DNA of 22,853 bases from CAZSVP01 sp964637185 (lineage in GTDB: Bacteria; Patescibacteriota; Saccharimonadia; CAILAD01; BJGX01). Below, one piece after another: positions 8,248 through 15,022 of the stretch. The stretch is from NCBI GenBank assembly GCA_964637185.1, contig CAZWVB010000011.1, forward strand, positions 1 through 22,853, in the 5' to 3' direction. How positions within the stretch are numbered: position 1 is the stretch's first letter; each line of letters opens with the position of its first letter. The translations under genes were made by a program, and so were the position numbers. The notes below the pieces were generated by a model. It was not told the DNA's origin. It saw nothing but the letters and a program-made list of their open reading frames with translations, and searched no databases.

Positions 8248-8310
8248 CTCTATATCTTATATTAGATCTGTTCAAAACAAAACTTACAATATTTATAAGC
8301 TTTGTCTTGG

Positions 8311-8340
8311 GAGTGAGGGCAGATGAATCCGTCCTCACTC
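8311..8340 (-). terminator. Hairpin downstream of the 8371-8784 gene
   Basis: GAGTGAGG (8311-8318) and CCTCACTC (8333-8340) form an 8-bp stem, extendable by two pairs inside the loop, 30 nt beyond the minus-strand stop at 8371. It lacks a U-tract, like the other long hairpins ending GC-rich genes here. Confidence 0.55.
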
Positions 8341-8370
8341 GCCTTGACCCTCAACACGGCACAGAGAAGA

Positions 8371-8784
8371 TCAAGCAGGAAGCGAAGCTACTTCACCCTC
8401 GTTAACCCCCGCGAACAGGAGGATGTGCATTCGATGCCAACCAGCATCGAGCAGCTCTGGGCACAGCGCCAACTGGATGACATACTGATTGCTGGCCGGC
8501 TGCTGTGGCTTTCCAGGCTTACACAGCCTGGCGTTGGCAAGATCGATAGCCACAGCCGGTTTGCCCTTGGTGGTCAGCGGCACCTGAATGCCAGGGAAGT
8601 GATCGGCTCGTAGCCAGATCTCGTCGACGCCACCACGCGTGCGCTTGTGCTCGGTGCGCAGCCACTGCATCAGAGCATGAAGAGAGCACCAGTCATCGAA
8701 CTGACTGAGCACATGCTGTCGAACGGCGTGGTCGAGGCTCTCTGCGGAGAGCTTTAGATCGACGGCGTTGTTTGGGAGGTCCAT
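8371..8784 (-). CDS. Hypothetical protein, 137 aa, GC-rich
   Basis: I do not recognise a family. It starts MDLPNNAVDLKLSAESLDHA and looks like a small soluble alpha/beta protein, with an amphipathic N-terminal helix region, a Trp/His patch (DDWCSLHALMQWLRTEHKR) and a later beta-like stretch (YVIQLALCPELLDAGWHRMH). The start at 8784 has GGAG 6 nt upstream; a TTG four codons earlier is less likely. The gene is a single-gene unit with GC-ended codons and a hairpin downstream, like the purM-like gene and the 9872-10321 gene, and unlike tsaD beside it. Foreign origin or a highly expressed native gene would both fit. Confidence 0.7.
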   Translation of the reverse strand: MDLPNNAVDLKLSAESLDHAVRQHVLSQFDDWCSLHALMQWLRTEHKRTRGGVDEIWLRADHFPGIQVPLTTKGKPAVAIDLANARLCKPGKPQQPASNQYVIQLALCPELLDAGWHRMHILLFAGVNEGEVASLPA

Positions 8785-8819
8785 GGATCTCTCCAATGTC
8801 GTAGGATTGGGACGCGCCT

Positions 8820-8825
8820 ACTATA
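8820..8825 (-). promoter_or_regulatory. Candidate -10 of the 8371-8784 gene
   Basis: On the minus strand TATAGT (8825-8820) lies in an AT-rich stretch about 36 nt before the ATG, with room for the Shine-Dalgarno. The -35 (TTTATT, 17 nt upstream) is poor. Confidence 0.4.
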
Positions 8826-8980
8826 AATCATTTGACTACATAAATAAATACCTGAAGCCGACTTTACTTTTTTTATCTTTTGCGTCAGGCTATAGTGCAA
8901 GTTAAGAGCTCTTACCCAATTAGTAAATAGCAACCTTCGCTTTGAGTGCAGTTCGTTAGTTCTTTTTGAGAAAAATAAGA

Positions 8981-8999
8981 GACGTATTACACATACGTC
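8981..8999. promoter_or_regulatory. Perfect 7-bp palindrome upstream of the wHTH-Nudix gene
   Basis: GACGTAT-TACAC-ATACGTC, with perfectly paired arms, 61 nt before the ATG at 9061. It is followed by GAGTGTTTTT, so it could be an attenuator. Its spacing and symmetry also suit an operator for a dimeric winged-helix protein. A weak promoter-like TTGAGA lies just upstream. The rest of 8826-9060 shows no gene. Confidence 0.5.
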
Positions 9000-9060
9000 G
9001 AGTGTTTTTGGAGAAAAACTGGCGAAATGTGCCAAATGGGAGGTTGCGAAGGAGAAGAGA

Positions 9061-9774
9061 ATGAGCCATGAAGTAAAAATTCACGACGCCCAAACTTCGA
9101 TATTGCGTGAGCTACTATTCCACCCGCAAGCCAACTTTGCTAAGTTGCAGAAGGGTACAGGACTCAGTAGCGACCATTTCAACTTTCATATCAACAAGTT
9201 GGTAGAGCTTGGCTTGGTCGAGAAAGTAGCCCGCGGTAGCTACACGCTCACACCAAAGGGCAAAGAACACGCCAACAAGCTCGACACCGACAACAACACC
9301 ATTGAGCGCCAACCCAAGGTGGCCGTGATTTTGGCAATTGAGCGCCAAACCAGCGAAGGTAAGACTGAATACCTATTCCAAGAGCGCCTTAAACAGCCAT
9401 ATTTTGGCTTTTGGGGCTTCGCCACCGGCAAGATCCGCTGGGGAGAGACAATAGTCCAAGCCGCTGAGCGCGAGTTGATGGAGGAGACGGGACTAACCGC
9501 CGAGCATCGTATAGCCGGAGTTTACCACGAGCTGGTCTACCAGCAAGAGACTGGTGATCAGCTGGAAGACAAGATATTCTTCGTAATCCACTGTACCAAC
9601 CCGGCCGGCCGGCTGATCGAAGAGTTTGAGGGCGGCCGCAATAAATGGATGAGTCGCACGGAAGCTCTCAAACAACCCAAGATATTTACTAGCTTTGATA
9701 TCGAAATCGACATAGTGAGCTCTGACGATACTTTTGTAGAGCGCACGGTCGAATATACCAAAGATCTGTTCTAG
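9061..9774 (+). CDS. Winged-helix / Nudix hydrolase fusion protein
   Basis: 237 aa. Residues about 8-72 form a winged helix (ILRELLFHPQANFAKLQ, then a recognition helix near SSDHFNFHINKLVELGLV and the wing GSYTLTPKG). Residues about 85-235 form a Nudix domain with a complete Nudix box: G123, E129, R137-E138-L139, E141-E142, G144-L145. Nudix enzymes hydrolyse nucleoside diphosphates linked to another group; the substrate cannot be read from the sequence. The domain order (HTH first) is the reverse of NrtR regulators. The start follows AAGGAGAAGAG. The palindrome at 8981-8999 is a natural candidate operator. It could be a ligand-sensing regulator or a housecleaning enzyme recruited to DNA. Confidence 0.92.
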   Translation: MSHEVKIHDAQTSILRELLFHPQANFAKLQKGTGLSSDHFNFHINKLVELGLVEKVARGSYTLTPKGKEHANKLDTDNNTIERQPKVAVILAIERQTSEGKTEYLFQERLKQPYFGFWGFATGKIRWGETIVQAAERELMEETGLTAEHRIAGVYHELVYQQETGDQLEDKIFFVIHCTNPAGRLIEEFEGGRNKWMSRTEALKQPKIFTSFDIEIDIVSSDDTFVERTVEYTKDLF

Positions 9775-9814
9775 CTTCTCCTAAATCTGCAACAATTGCA
9801 AACTTGGGGGACGC

Positions 9815-9844
9815 CCGATCCTCCGGCTGCTGCCGGAAGATCGG
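9815..9844 (-). terminator. Two-part hairpin downstream of the 9872-10321 gene
   Basis: CCGATC, one mismatch, TCCGGC, loop TGCT, GCCGGA, one mismatch, GATCGG: 12 bp in two blocks, 28 nt past the minus-strand stop. It also lies 41 nt after the Nudix stop and may serve both convergent genes. No U-tract is seen. Confidence 0.65.
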
Positions 9845-9871
9845 TGGACGCTCCTACTTGATGGTGGGTGA

Positions 9872-10321
9872 TCACCAGCAGGCGATGAGATCGCCCTCGG
9901 GGTCGCGCGATCCACCTGATCCGCTGAGTGGGCGGACCTCCACGTCGATCGATGGCCGAATGTCTTGACCTTCCCACCACTCATCGACCGAAGCATCGAG
10001 CAACACATAGATGTCGTCACGACGCTTCTTCTCCTGCTCTCGTGTCGGAGTGGGCTCGCCATCGGCATGTGGCATGGCACCACACTGCACATCCACCCAC
10101 AGACCTGGTGTGTTGGTGCTCCAGGGGTGGAAGGTACCGACCACAGTGACCACTTCGGCCACAGTCAGATACGAGCCATCGACTTGGTTGATGGCGGCGA
10201 CGACCATGGTCGGCAGCGCCTTGAGGAACTCCCGGGTCTTGAAGTCGTTGGGATGCGAGCGGCGAACGATGTCGGCTCGCATCACCCAGTCCTCCGTTCC
10301 GGTGACGTTCAGTACTGGCAT
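9872..10321 (-). CDS. Hypothetical protein, 149 aa, GC-rich
   Basis: I do not recognise a family. It begins MPVLNVTGTEDWVMRADIVR and has beta-like segments near 40-80 (TMVVAAINQVDGSYLTVAE; VVTVVGTFHPWS), then an acidic or charged helix (TPTREQEKKRRDDIYVLLDA), a Trp-Trp pair (DEWWEGQDIRP) and a Gly/Asp-rich tail. The start at 10321 is firm: AAGGAGG lies 6-7 nt upstream. The upstream in-frame extension crosses the promoter and is discarded. The gene has its own promoter, a leader of about 75 nt with alternative hairpins and a downstream hairpin. Codon use is GC-rich, unlike the Fem genes that diverge from it. Confidence 0.75.
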   Translation of the reverse strand: MPVLNVTGTEDWVMRADIVRRSHPNDFKTREFLKALPTMVVAAINQVDGSYLTVAEVVTVVGTFHPWSTNTPGLWVDVQCGAMPHADGEPTPTREQEKKRRDDIYVLLDASVDEWWEGQDIRPSIDVEVRPLSGSGGSRDPEGDLIACW

Positions 10322-10356
10322 GACAGACCTCCTTGGGTCGGGTCGATGAAAGTAAA

Positions 10357-10388
10357 GGAGCTTGCCACAGCTCCATGTGTACGAGCTG
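10357..10388 (-). promoter_or_regulatory. Leader with two mutually exclusive hairpins (possible attenuator)
   Basis: In the leader of the 9872-10321 gene, CAGCT/AGCTG (10388-10384 with 10372-10368) and GGAGCT/AGCTCC (10374-10369 with 10362-10357) share the same central bases, so only one stem can form at a time. This is the layout of a switch, although short stems like these can arise by chance. Confidence 0.4.
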
Positions 10389-10402
10389 TTTAGCTGGCAA
10401 CA

Positions 10403-10431
10403 ATAATACAATATTTGCTCAAATAATTCAA
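10403..10431 (-). promoter_or_regulatory. Promoter of the 9872-10321 gene
   Basis: On the minus strand TTGAAT (10431-10426), a 17-nt spacer and TATTAT (10408-10403). The predicted start is near 10396, 75 nt before the ATG. It is divergent from the fem promoter at 10459-10467. Confidence 0.7.
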
Positions 10432-10458
10432 TAGTTACTATGGCGTCGGCTCGATCAT

Positions 10459-10467
10459 TGCTACAAT
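10459..10467 (+). promoter_or_regulatory. Extended -10 promoter of the fem operon
   Basis: TGC-TACAAT, identical to the valS extended -10, ends 7 nt before the ATG at 10475. The fem1 mRNA should therefore be leaderless. No good -35 is present. Confidence 0.65.
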
Positions 10468-10474
10468 ACATAGC

Positions 10475-11431
10475 ATGAATTCCGATACAAATTTGCCAGA
10501 TAGCTGGGATGCCAGCCAGATCGAGCTGGATGCACACTTTCTGCAATCCGCCGAATGGGCACAGTTCCAGCAGGTTTATGGCCGCGAAGTATTACATGGC
10601 CAGTCGAACATCTGGAGTTGGCTTGGTACACTGCAATCGGCCAAACTCGTAAGATTTTTGAGTCTGCCCTATGGCCCAACAGTCAAAACAGATGTAGCTG
10701 GCTGTTTGGAGAGTATCGAAGCCGCCGCCAAAGAGGCCAAGCTGGATTTTTTACGCATCGAGCCCGTGGGCACAATCAGCTCTGTCGAGCTCGAAGCAGC
10801 CGGCTACCACGAGGTCAAGCCTGTCCAGCCTAAGTATCCGTGGGTACTTGATCTGGCGCCAAGCGAAGAAGAGCTACGCGCCGGATTGGAACGAGGCCAT
10901 CGCAACCGTATCAACACCGCTCCCAAACGTGGTATTACGGTCGAGCAGTCGACTGATCTCAGCCTGCTCGACGAGTTTTTGAGATTGCTGCACGATACCG
11001 GATCGGGGCGATTCGCCAATCATCCAGATAGTTACTTCCGTACTATGGCCGAGACGCTCATCCCAGCCGGAGTGGCGCGCTTCTTCGTGGCTCGCGCTGA
11101 GGGTAAGAGCGTCAGCATCAGCCTGGTGTATGATTGGAATGGCGTGCGCTACTATGCGCACACTGGCAACGACCAGGCCCTCAACCGCCAATACAAGGCC
11201 TCAGTCTACCTAGTATGGCAGATGATACTGGATGCCAAAGCCCATGGCTTCAAGCAGTTTAACTTCTGGGGTGTCACCCCCAATGATGATCCTAGTGATC
11301 CATGGTATGGATTCTCACAGTTCAAGAAAGCCTACGGTGGTAGGCTTGACGAGCAGCTCGGCACTTGGGAAAAGCCGCTCAACAGTGTGAAATACAAGAT
11401 CTACGACACCAAGAGGAAGCTCAGCTCATGA
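10475..11431 (+). CDS. FemABX-family peptidoglycan bridge aminoacyltransferase, copy 1
   Basis: 318 aa. FemABX proteins use aminoacyl-tRNA to add amino acids to the lipid II stem peptide and so build the cross-bridge. The family layout of two GNAT-like lobes is visible: N-terminal HFLQSAEWAQFQ, a central basic motif near residue 136 (LERGHRNRINTAPKRG), the second-lobe core near 190-225 (ARFFVARAEGKSVSISLVY) and the terminal FWGVTP...GFSQFKKAYGG. It is more divergent from copies 2 and 3 than they are from each other. Its stop overlaps the next start (ATGA). It starts a cluster with two further ligases and a sugar-phosphate mutase, which fits cell-wall synthesis. Confidence 0.9.
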   Translation: MNSDTNLPDSWDASQIELDAHFLQSAEWAQFQQVYGREVLHGQSNIWSWLGTLQSAKLVRFLSLPYGPTVKTDVAGCLESIEAAAKEAKLDFLRIEPVGTISSVELEAAGYHEVKPVQPKYPWVLDLAPSEEELRAGLERGHRNRINTAPKRGITVEQSTDLSLLDEFLRLLHDTGSGRFANHPDSYFRTMAETLIPAGVARFFVARAEGKSVSISLVYDWNGVRYYAHTGNDQALNRQYKASVYLVWQMILDAKAHGFKQFNFWGVTPNDDPSDPWYGFSQFKKAYGGRLDEQLGTWEKPLNSVKYKIYDTKRKLSS

Positions 11432-12462
11432 AAATCCACGCTGCTACACTCGACGAGCTCAAAAACTGGAACCAACTGGTCGCCAATAATCCGGATGGCG
11501 GGCATTTCCTACAGTCAGCCGGCTGGGCACATTTCCGCCGCCAGTTTGGCTGGCGACCCATTCAGCTGATTGCTCACGATAGCCGACAAACCATCGCGAT
11601 ACTGATGCTGGAGCGCAATATCACCGGGATAGGCAAGATTTGGTACTGCCCCAAAGGCCCAGACGTGACCAGTGAAGCCGATCTTGAGGACACGCTGGCC
11701 GCCATATACAAAGAATACCCTGACGTAGTGTCTATCAAACTCGAGTCAGAGCTACCCGCTGGCATCGGCCTGCCCGGCGACTTTCGTAAATCAGCCATCA
11801 ATCGCCAAATAGTATCAACAGGCGTAATTCAGCTCGGTGATAGTGAAGACCAGCTACTAGCTAGCTTCAAACAAAAGACCCGCTACAATATCCGTCTGGC
11901 TGAGCGCAAAGGAGTCATAGTCGAGCAAGCCGACCCCACGACAGCCAATTTTGAGCGTATGTACCAACTCATCAACACCACTCACCAGCGCTCCGACTAC
12001 TTCCACCCCAGCAAATCCTATCTGATGGCTAGCTGGCGGGCACTCAGCCACGATGGCACTGGGCAGCTTTGGCTGGCCAGCCACGAGGGCGATCTGCTAG
12101 CTGGCGCGTTTGTAGTGTCACTGGGCCATAAAGCCTGGTACAAAGACGGCGGCTCGGTACGTATCAAACAAAACCTGATGGCGCCATATGCTCTGCACTG
12201 GCAGATTATGAAAATATTGATGCACCACAAAGTGGCCAGCTACGATCTTATGGGTCTGCCGCCCGCCAGTCAGCTAGATGACCCCAAACATCCGCTTGGC
12301 CGACTGGCCCAATTCAAGCTCGGCTTCCAACCCGAGTTGCAAGAATTCATCGGCACCTACGATGTAGTATTCCGCCCCAAGTCCTACCGGCGATTTGTCA
12401 AATACTACGAGCGCCCAGCCACGACCTTGGCCCACCGTGTAAGAAGGCAGTTGTGGTACTGA
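11428..12462 (+). CDS. FemABX-family peptidoglycan bridge aminoacyltransferase, copy 2
   Basis: 344 aa, same family and role as copy 1. The N-terminal block GGHFLQSAGWAHF is at 24-36. The highly conserved motif LLASFKQKTRYNIRLAERKG occupies residues about 143-162, and YKDGGS...KQNLMAPYALHW lies in the second lobe. The start ATG overlaps the stop of copy 1 by 4 nt, so translation is coupled; the longer in-frame ORF upstream is discarded. It and copy 3 share near-identical stretches at DNA level around the central motif (near 11860 and 12935), evidence of duplication. Different bridge positions (first, second, third residue) per copy would fit the FemX/FemA/FemB precedent, but the amino acid used is unknown. 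Confidence 0.93.
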   Translation: MKIHAATLDELKNWNQLVANNPDGGHFLQSAGWAHFRRQFGWRPIQLIAHDSRQTIAILMLERNITGIGKIWYCPKGPDVTSEADLEDTLAAIYKEYPDVVSIKLESELPAGIGLPGDFRKSAINRQIVSTGVIQLGDSEDQLLASFKQKTRYNIRLAERKGVIVEQADPTTANFERMYQLINTTHQRSDYFHPSKSYLMASWRALSHDGTGQLWLASHEGDLLAGAFVVSLGHKAWYKDGGSVRIKQNLMAPYALHWQIMKILMHHKVASYDLMGLPPASQLDDPKHPLGRLAQFKLGFQPELQEFIGTYDVVFRPKSYRRFVKYYERPATTLAHRVRRQLWY

Positions 12463-12463
12463 T

Positions 12464-13540
12464 ATGATTCGCGAAGCTACCAAGACAGAGATAGCTGATT
12501 GGGACAAGCTACTGCATAGCAACCCCGCTGGCGGACATGTCTTCCAAACCACTGAGTGGAATGAGTTCAAAGCTGTATCGGGCTGGCAGCCGCTCTATTG
12601 GGTGTACCAGCACACAAGCAGCGACAAACCGGTCTATTTCACACTGCTGCGCAAGAGTCTGCCGGCATTTGGCACCACCTACGTGTGCTCCAAAGGCCCG
12701 GAACTTTTCAAGCTCGGGCCATTGAGCCAGAAAGACAAGTCTACTATGGCCAAATTTGTAGCCGAACTCAAAGCCATGTTGATCAAACACGATCCGCGCG
12801 CCCTGCTACTCAAACTCGAGCCAGAGATCTTAGCAGATGAGCTTGATATGGCTAGCCTTGGCATGGTCAAAGCCCGCGCCGATCTGTACTTCAAGGCCAC
12901 CATATTGGTAGGTATCGACCGCTCCGACGATGAGCTACTAGCTAGCTTCAAGCAAAAGACTCGCTACAACATCCGCTTGGCCGAGCGCAAAGGAGTTGTG
13001 GTCGAGGAGCGCGAGGTTGACCAAGCAGCCATTGATATGATGTACGACATGATGAGCGCCACTCAGGCTCGCGCCAGCTTCTATCTGCGCCCCAAGGCCA
13101 TCTACGCCGACTATTGGCAGCGCTTTGCAGACAGTGGCCTCGGCAAGTTGCTGGTCGCCACTCATGACGGCCAGGATTTAGCTTTCGTATACTTATTCTT
13201 GTATGGTAAGCGGGCTTACTACAAAGATGGCGGCAGCTATCGAGTCAAACAAAACCTGATGGCGCCTTATCTGCTCCAGTTCCGAGCTATGCAATGGGCC
13301 CACCAACACGGAGCGACTATCTACGACACCATTGCTGTACCACCGCGTGACCAGCTAGATAACCCCAATCATCATCAGGCTGGACTTTATCGCTTCAAAT
13401 CTGGATTCAACCCCGAAGTAGTGGAATTTGTCGGTGCCTGGGACTTGCCGTTATCGAATCGCTACGATCTGTGGCGTCGTGCCGAAGCTTACTACCTAGC
13501 CGGCTACATGAAACTCAATCAAGGCAATATATTCTGGTAA
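12464..13540 (+). CDS. FemABX-family peptidoglycan bridge aminoacyltransferase, copy 3
   Basis: 358 aa. It carries the same central motif as copy 2 at residues about 158-177 and the YKDGGSYRVKQNLMAPYLLQF block in the second lobe; the N-terminus has GGHVFQTTEWNEF (23-35). The start lies 1 nt after the stop of copy 2, so the three genes form one transcription unit. Copies 2 and 3 are clearly tandem paralogues. The C-terminus (RRAEAYYLAGYMKLNQGNIFW) is typical of the CPR and Gram-positive members. It is cytoplasmic and acts on lipid-linked precursor with aminoacyl-tRNA. Confidence 0.93.
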   Translation: MIREATKTEIADWDKLLHSNPAGGHVFQTTEWNEFKAVSGWQPLYWVYQHTSSDKPVYFTLLRKSLPAFGTTYVCSKGPELFKLGPLSQKDKSTMAKFVAELKAMLIKHDPRALLLKLEPEILADELDMASLGMVKARADLYFKATILVGIDRSDDELLASFKQKTRYNIRLAERKGVVVEEREVDQAAIDMMYDMMSATQARASFYLRPKAIYADYWQRFADSGLGKLLVATHDGQDLAFVYLFLYGKRAYYKDGGSYRVKQNLMAPYLLQFRAMQWAHQHGATIYDTIAVPPRDQLDNPNHHQAGLYRFKSGFNPEVVEFVGAWDLPLSNRYDLWRRAEAYYLAGYMKLNQGNIFW

Positions 13541-13557
13541 GCTCGGCTATCCAACGC

Positions 13558-13563
13558 TAGAAT
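13558..13563 (+). promoter_or_regulatory. -10 element of the mutase gene (leaderless layout)
   Basis: TAGAAT lies 6 nt before the ATG at 13570, in the 29-nt gap after fem copy 3. The -35 is poor. The gene may also be read through from the fem operon. Confidence 0.45.
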
Positions 13564-13569
13564 AGTACT

Positions 13570-14907
13570 ATGACTATTCCGCTTACGGCTTTTCGAGCCT
13601 ACGATATCCGCGGCCAGGTGCCTAACGAGGTCAACCCCGAGCTGGCCCATGCCGTCGGCCAAGCTTTGGCCCAGTATCTGCCACCAGGTGTAGTAGCCGT
13701 CGGGCGCGACATGCGCCTCGATAGCGAGGAGCTAGCGGCTGCCCTGATAGATGGCCTAGTGAGACAAGGCCGAGAGGTCTGGGATCTGGGGCGTATCACG
13801 ACAGATATGAGCTATTGGGCGGTCGGCTACTACAAGCTAGCCGGTGGGGCTATGATCACGGCTAGCCACAATCCAGCCGGCGACAACGGTATCAAACTTA
13901 CCAAGATCGGTGTCGATCCGATTGGTGCCAAATCAGGCCTCGATCAGATCAAATCGTTGATCAAAAAGAATAGCTTCAAGCCAGCCAAATTGGCTGGTAG
14001 AGTCACTCACAAACATGTACTACGCGACTGGATCGAGCATAGTCTTCAGCTATCAGGTGATGAGTTTGCTCCACTTCAGGTAGGCATGGATACCGGCAAT
14101 GGCATGGAAGCCATTGTGCTACCTTTGCTCCATGAACTCACTCCGCTACGCGTCCACGGGCTCGATCTGCGGCTAGATGGCAGCTTTCCACACCACGTAG
14201 CCAATCCGTTGATTGCCGGCAACACTGCTGATCTGCAACAACTGGTAGTAGGCAAGAAGTTGGACTGTGGCCTAGCCTTCGATGGCGATGGCGACAGAGT
14301 ATTTGCTATCGATGAGAAGGGTAGTCGTGTATCTGCTGGCGAGTTGGGAGCTCTGCTAGTTAAGCACGCGCTACAAACCCAGCCCGCTGGTACAGTGCTG
14401 TATAGTTCGCCCAGCTCACGAATAGTGGGTATGGAGATTGATCTGATGGGTGGCAAGGCCCACCGCACACCTGTTGGCCACAGCCTGATTGTGCCAGAAA
14501 TGCAACGTACCCACGCCGTATTAGGCTGCGAACACTCCGGGCATTTCTACTTTGGCGACAACTACGGCGCTGATAGTGGTCTGATCGCAGCTCTTACAAT
14601 GCTGCATATCTTATCTGTCAGCAACAAAAAGCTTTCGCAGCTGGTCCGCGACCTACACAACCCATATGTCGCCATCGATGAGCTCAACCTGCCAATATCA
14701 GATGCCGAAGCCGTTATCACTAAGCTCAAGCAGAATTACTACGATGCCAAGCTAGATATGCTCGACGGCTTGACTGTAAATTATCCAGATTGGTGGTGTA
14801 ATGCTAGGGCGAGCAACACTGAGCCGCTACTGCGGCTCAATCTCGAAGCCAAAACTCCAGAGCTGCTCAAGGACAAGCTGGCGGAGATTAAGAAACTGCT
14901 AGGTTGA
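13570..14907 (+). CDS. manB: Phosphomannomutase / phosphoglucomutase
   Basis: 445 aa, alpha-D-phosphohexomutase. It interconverts hexose 6-phosphate and 1-phosphate (mannose and/or glucose), supplying nucleotide-sugar synthesis. All four signature loops are intact: YDIRG (11-15), the catalytic serine loop TASHNP (97-102, Ser99), the Mg loop DGDGDR (238-243), the sugar-specificity loop CEHSGH (320-325) and the phosphate loop ARASNTEPLLRL near the C-terminus. The length matches the PMM/PGM subgroup. It follows the fem operon and would take its substrate from the bifunctional isomerase at 21338-22357. Confidence 0.95.
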   Translation: MTIPLTAFRAYDIRGQVPNEVNPELAHAVGQALAQYLPPGVVAVGRDMRLDSEELAAALIDGLVRQGREVWDLGRITTDMSYWAVGYYKLAGGAMITASHNPAGDNGIKLTKIGVDPIGAKSGLDQIKSLIKKNSFKPAKLAGRVTHKHVLRDWIEHSLQLSGDEFAPLQVGMDTGNGMEAIVLPLLHELTPLRVHGLDLRLDGSFPHHVANPLIAGNTADLQQLVVGKKLDCGLAFDGDGDRVFAIDEKGSRVSAGELGALLVKHALQTQPAGTVLYSSPSSRIVGMEIDLMGGKAHRTPVGHSLIVPEMQRTHAVLGCEHSGHFYFGDNYGADSGLIAALTMLHILSVSNKKLSQLVRDLHNPYVAIDELNLPISDAEAVITKLKQNYYDAKLDMLDGLTVNYPDWWCNARASNTEPLLRLNLEAKTPELLKDKLAEIKKLLG

Positions 14908-15002
14908 CCTAGTAGTGAGCTTTCTTGCGGTTTTTGAAAAGCAAAAACCAAGAATTTTTAGGCAAATCAAGAAAATCTACTACTAGGTTGACAATGACCT
15001 AG
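14899..15002. repeat. Paired CTAGGT/ACCTAG inverted repeats enclosing a two-hairpin element
   Basis: CTAGGT-TG-ACCTAG (14899-14912) overlaps the manB stop, and CTAGGT-N8-ACCTAG (14983-15002) flanks the -35 of the next promoter. They also pair with each other: ACCTAGTAGT (14907-14916) and ACTACTAGGT (14979-14988) give a perfect 10-bp outer stem. Inside are GGTTTTTG-AAAAG-CAAAAACC (14929-14949) and a weaker AGA/TCT stem. It could be the manB terminator, an operator pair or a small cruciform element. Confidence 0.55.
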
Positions 15003-15016
15003 CTTGGTACTATTAT
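14988..15016 (+). promoter_or_regulatory. Strong promoter of the putative large structured RNA
   Basis: A perfect TTGACA (14988-14993), a 17-nt spacer and TATTAT (15011-15016). The start is predicted near 15023. No protein gene follows for over 1.2 kb. The -35 is embedded in the CTAGGT/ACCTAG inverted repeat. Confidence 0.75.
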
Positions 15017-15022
15017 TGCTAA

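Noticed and set aside
8323..8613. Plus-strand ORF opposite the 8371-8784 gene
   Set aside because: It is the shadow of the minus-strand gene, which has a good ribosome site and codon pattern.
10322..10546. N-terminal extension of the 9872-10321 gene
   Set aside because: It crosses the promoter and leader of that gene and the fem promoter. The AAGGAGG site fixes the start at 10321.
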